DNA of 64,000 nucleotides, taken from contig NC_063997.1 in NCBI RefSeq assembly GCF_932276165.1, forward strand, positions 8,070,001 through 8,134,000, written 5' to 3'. Both the position numbers and the translations under genes were made by a program. The number at the start of each line of letters is the position of its first letter. Within the stretch, counting starts at the first letter, position 1. Origin of the DNA: Plutella xylostella. Lineage: Eukaryota; Arthropoda; Insecta; Lepidoptera; Plutellidae. This document shows positions 60,258 through 64,000 of this stretch, piece after piece. Below the pieces are notes generated by a model, which was not told where the DNA came from, did no database searches, and was given only the letters and a program-made list of their open reading frames with translations.

Positions 60258-61710
60258 TTAATTGTCACATCAGTGGAAAAAATGTATTATACAAAAACGT
60301 AAGAGACTTAAAAACCTGTGACCTTGTCAGATTAGAGATATCCCTCAAATTTATGGGCTATAAAATGGATAAACCACCTTTACGAGGAAAAAATATGGAA
60401 GTGGTTCAGTTTGCACATAATAAATTAGGGTAAATTGGTCAAATTTGGATTGCGGTATACCGTTTCTATTCGTCCAAAAACCTTCGGAAAATCGTACAGT
60501 AAACATGTAAGTAAAACAACTAATGTGTTTGTGCCTGTATGAGTTAAAAATATCAATATTATAAATACTGTTTATTACCTACAGACCCCAAAGATAGGCG
60601 CCGTCACCAGCTACTCTTTTAAAAAACTCATTTGCGTTACCTACGATTTGTCATCCAATCCCAATGAAGCAGAACTGATGAAACAATCTTTACCCCCTTT
60701 CTCAGTCTGACCTTCTCATAATTCACAACAAAAAAAACATTTTACAACAACTGAGTTAAAAAAAAAAACAAATTCCGCTTCATTTCGCTAATTACCGCTT
60801 TAAACTAAGCGCATTATAAACTTCGGACACGTTTTTTTAAACCCTCATTAGCTCCAGCTCTTAGTTAATGAAGCAACAGCACGCCGCTGGTCCAAATTGT
60901 AATTAGCGGGATCGGGGCCGGCTGCCGGCCCTGTTGCATAAAAACTGCAATTTGCCTCACCGCACTACGAGTACTTACGTTGAATTGCTCCCTTGAGATA
61001 TCTGCACTTCCCCGTAGGTAGGTACTTGTACAGTTTTAATAAAACTGTTTTATTGCAGAAGTCATAACACACGGCCATAGACTAAATTAGTCTTAGACAC
61101 GGCGTATTTTAAAGGCACACATGTCGGGCGTATACGCTTCTTGAACGAGGTTTGATAGCACACGTGGAAACGTGGCGATCGTGAAACAAACCTCTACAGC
61201 GTGTATACGCGTAGATTCTGTGATACTCAGTGAATTTATGTGCTTGAAGATGCTACTTGCCAACCTAATTTTGATTTCATAATATAATACTCGCATTAGA
61301 ACAGTGTATTTGAATATTCATAAATATGCTTAATTTTGTCCCCCTCGTATGCCTTCTCTGGCCTACTCCAGCACTCATGGATCTACCTATTATTTTCCAC
61401 GACGAAATTGACGCATACTTCCACACACGACCCTTCCGTCCCTTCATTTCCACACAGTGAATTTCTCAGTAAATCATCTTTTTAAAAGCTACAAAAAGCT
61501 AAAAAATTAGTCTTTTAAATTTTACTGTGGACTCTACCACGACACCATAATAAGAAATAATAATATTTTCAAGCATACAACGGAAATATAAAAACGAAAA
61601 GCCATACCACAATTTCGTACATGATGATCAAAAGAGGGTTGCATTATGAAAAAAAAGTGAAGTGAAAAAAATCTTTATTTTAATTTATGAATTACATTCA
61701 TAATTCACGA
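60258..61710. other. Non-coding sequence
   Basis: AT-rich. Short ORFs here show no recognisable domain. No RNA gene or clear repeat was seen. Confidence 0.4.
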
Positions 61711-61723
61711 TTACTACAATATA

Positions 61724-62120
61724 ATGTCCTCCTAGCCGAATTTCGACCACGGCGGCCAATCTCAATTGAGATCAGCCATCTACGCAGGAGTAGATTATAG
61801 TGCCCAAGTGTGTGCGCAGTACACAGGAGCACTCTCTGTTCCATCACTCTCATAGCCCAATGGGACGGATTGACCGACACGACTGGAGAGAGCTAGGCGC
61901 AGGACCGACTGCTTTACATGCCCATCCGACAGCATGGATCGTTTCACTTTTTCGGACATCAGGTGATCAGCCTTCTATGTCCTAACCAAACTTAGAACCA
62001 CAATTTAGAAACACAAATTGATGGTCCCACCCGGGAATCGAACCTGGGACCTCTGGGTCATGAAGCGAAGCTTCTACCACTAGACCACAGACGCAGTTAC
62101 TTTTGCCAGTTACAGTTGCC
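61724..62120 (-). mobile_element. tRNA-derived SINE, family 3, copy 1
   Basis: The minus-strand head has A box TGGTCTAGTGG and B box GGTTCGATTCCC, followed by a body of about 300 bp ending GAGGACAT. A 13-bp direct repeat TTACTACAATATA flanks it (61711-61723 and 62121-62133), a clean target duplication. Confidence 0.85.
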
Positions 62121-62227
62121 TTACTACAATATACCGTTAAATTAAATAAATGTTATAAATATTGTATGACTGGGAACCACTTATGTAAATAAATAAATTG
62201 AAATCGACGTCCATATGTTATGAAATA

Positions 62228-62609
62228 ATAATAATAATGTCCTCCTAGCCGAATTTCGACTACGGCGGCCAATCTCATTTGAGATCAGCCATCTACGCAG
62301 GAGTAGATTATAGTGCCCAAGTGTGTGCGCAGTACACAGGAGCACTCTCTGTTCCATCACTCTCATAGCCCAATGGGACGGATTGACCGACACGACTGGA
62401 GAGAGCTAGGCGCAGGGCCGACTGCTTTACATGCCCATCCGACAGCATGGATCGTTTCACTGTTTCGGACAACAGGTGATCAGCCTTCTATGTCCTAACC
62501 AAACTTAGAACCACAATTTAGAAACACAAATTGATGGTCCCACCCGGGAATCGAACCCGGGACCTCTGGGCCATGAAGCGAAGCTTCTACCACTAGACCA
62601 CAGAGGCAG
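62228..62609 (-). mobile_element. tRNA-derived SINE, family 3, copy 2
   Basis: Near-identical to the copy at 61724-62120 and in the same orientation. It has its own 9-bp direct repeat TATGAAATA (62219-62227 and 62610-62618), so it is an independent insertion and not a tandem duplication. Confidence 0.85.
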
Positions 62610-62904
62610 TATGAAATACCCCATTTTCGAAATTATTGTAATTAAGTAAAATAAATATACTTACTTAAAGCAAATCGATTCGGTCAGATAAAACATCTGT
62701 TCAGTGATGAAAGTGTCGACAGAACCATATCGTTCGGAGTTGGCAACATTTCAATACCCAATTAACTATTGACTGAAATTCGCTTTGGAAGATAGCACAT
62801 AGAATACTAGGAGTTTTTGCTTCAATTATTCTTATTCTATTTAAACCTATGTACGAGAACACTAACCCAAAAATCAAGACTGTTTTTTTAACATGCAAAT
62901 ATAT

Positions 62905-62985
62905 GCATTCACGACTGTAATTCCCGAAGGGGTAGTCAGAGGTGGCTCACAAGCGCGCCCCCACTTTTCGCAGCACATTTGTACT
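62905..62985 (-). mobile_element. SINE family 1 body fragment
   Basis: GGGGTAGTCAGAGGTGGC and CCCCCACTTTTCGC match the body of the SINE at 29445-29716. The head is missing. Confidence 0.5.
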
Positions 62986-62989
62986 CACG

Positions 62990-63980
62990 TGATAGGTTGT
63001 ATTACAATAATTTAAATAAAATGCGCACGCTTTTTTGTGGGCTATGTGTTACAGCATCCTTTATTACTCTGGCCCCTGCAAAAAATATTCCTGAGCTCGT
63101 TGATATAAACACCAGTTACACCATATCAGTTATTGTTGTCTACAGCGCGATAATTTATATTAATTTACGCATTATTTCGGAAAGATACAACTAATACAAA
63201 CCGCGTTAGATTTAGGAAACAACAATTAGCAAACATAACTCCGGTACTCTATCATGGCTGCGAACAAAGCGTGTCACCACAACAACATCCGTCAATAAAG
63301 TTCGTAATCGCATAAAACAAGTATTTTAAAGTCCGACATTGCCCCGCGGAATGGCACCCATGAAAGCTGTGAAGTTCATTCTAAGCCAAATTGCCTCACA
63401 AGTTCTAGATTGTTCGCGAACGCGCGCCGCGTCATTCTAGTACTTGTAATGAGAGCCCATTACGGACGTACTCAGGTTTTTATGTCCGTGCATTGTTGTT
63501 TTGTAGGGCATGCTTTGTTGATATTGCTTATACATTGAAGCACATTGTGATGCTATTTAGTTGCGAACTTTGGCTAAGGGTAAAGAATATAATAATATAA
63601 TAAAACAAATAACTGGTGATGATGTTGATGGGGAAGATATTTATATAGGGTGTGGGTTTATCAGAAAATTTCTCATCGGCATGCGTCCCATTAGGTCCCA
63701 TGGCTTTGCGTCCTTGAACTGAAAACTGAACTAAATAAATGTAACACAATAATCATTAAAAATACGTATTATAAAATACAATCCGCCTCAGTAGGTCCCT
63801 GCAACTAACTCTGTAACGACACTGACTTTTATTAATTACCAGCGACAAGTCATCTCAAGTTTCTGTTTATAACAACATTAATGCGGCGCCGGCAGCGCCA
63901 CCTCGGGGGGGAAGGGAAACGCGGCCATGTTATATATTGTTGAGTCACCCTGTTCTATATACTTCTGATATATTATGTAT
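62990..63980. other. Non-coding sequence
   Basis: No gene recognised. A GC-rich patch at 63880-63925 stands out against the AT-rich surroundings but carries no identifiable signal. Confidence 0.4.
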
Positions 63981-63981
63981 T

Positions 63982-64000
63982 AACTAGCTGTTGTAGATGA
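63982..64000 (-). mobile_element. Edge of a Helitron-like element
   Basis: AACTAGCTGTTGTAGATGA at the window edge begins like the inverse of the CTAGT end seen in the element at 24523-24738. Only the first few bases are available. Confidence 0.3.

Noticed and set aside
62020..62096. tRNA gene candidate
   Set aside because: The A and B boxes are good, but the sequence continues into a SINE body and is flanked by target duplications.

Overview
The window looks like nuclear DNA from a moth or butterfly (Lepidoptera). It is AT-rich, its protein-coding genes have introns, and most of the sequence is transposable-element debris of kinds common in that order. These include Helitron-like repeats carrying the TATTATAAATGCGAAAG and GGGAACAGCTAG ends, RTE retrotransposon tails ending in (GAT)n, tRNA-derived SINEs, and many small inverted-repeat elements (MITEs). 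No bacterial, organellar or viral gene was recognised.

Region 1 (1-14.8 kb, + strand) holds a complete UTP20 gene. It encodes the large HEAT-repeat component of the small-subunit processome. Fourteen exons join in frame from ATG 1209 to TAG 14719 and give about 2,793 residues, close to the known length of UTP20 proteins. One exon is tandemly duplicated, and the second copy is broken by a 5'-truncated RTE insertion. A 1.65-kb piggyBac-like element with TTAA on both sides sits in a later intron.

Region 2 (15-19 kb) is a nest of transposons four levels deep. A terminal-inverted-repeat element contains a hAT-like element with a perfect 8-bp target duplication. That contains a Jockey-like retrotransposon fragment flanked by a direct repeat of about 260 bp, and the Jockey fragment is itself split by an RTE insertion with its own 8-bp target duplication.

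Region 3 (19.8-48.1 kb, - strand) is one large split gene for a four-transmembrane protein of the PMP22/EMP/claudin superfamily. It was assembled from six short exons whose phases agree across introns of up to about 12.6 kb. Two of its exons sit in tandem arrays of decayed exon copies, at 34.0-35.3 kb and 47.1-48.1 kb. Its introns carry SINEs, Helitrons, MITEs, a truncated retrotransposon, a large array of inverted and degenerate repeats (26.1-27.65 kb), and a nearly full-length CR1/Jockey-type element (37.1-41.6 kb, - strand) with a single frameshift in ORF2.

Region 4 (48-64 kb) has no recognised host gene. It contains an apparently intact CR1/Jockey-type retrotransposon (about 53.9-58.85 kb, + strand) with two open ORFs, two copies of a tRNA-derived SINE with target duplications, and more MITEs.

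UTP20 and the claudin-like gene are convergent and nothing suggests they are functionally linked. The recurring themes are local tandem duplication of single exons and deep nesting of mobile DNA. No clearly new biological system was found. The strongest leads are the exon arrays, the candidate giant target-site duplication and the intact retrotransposon.
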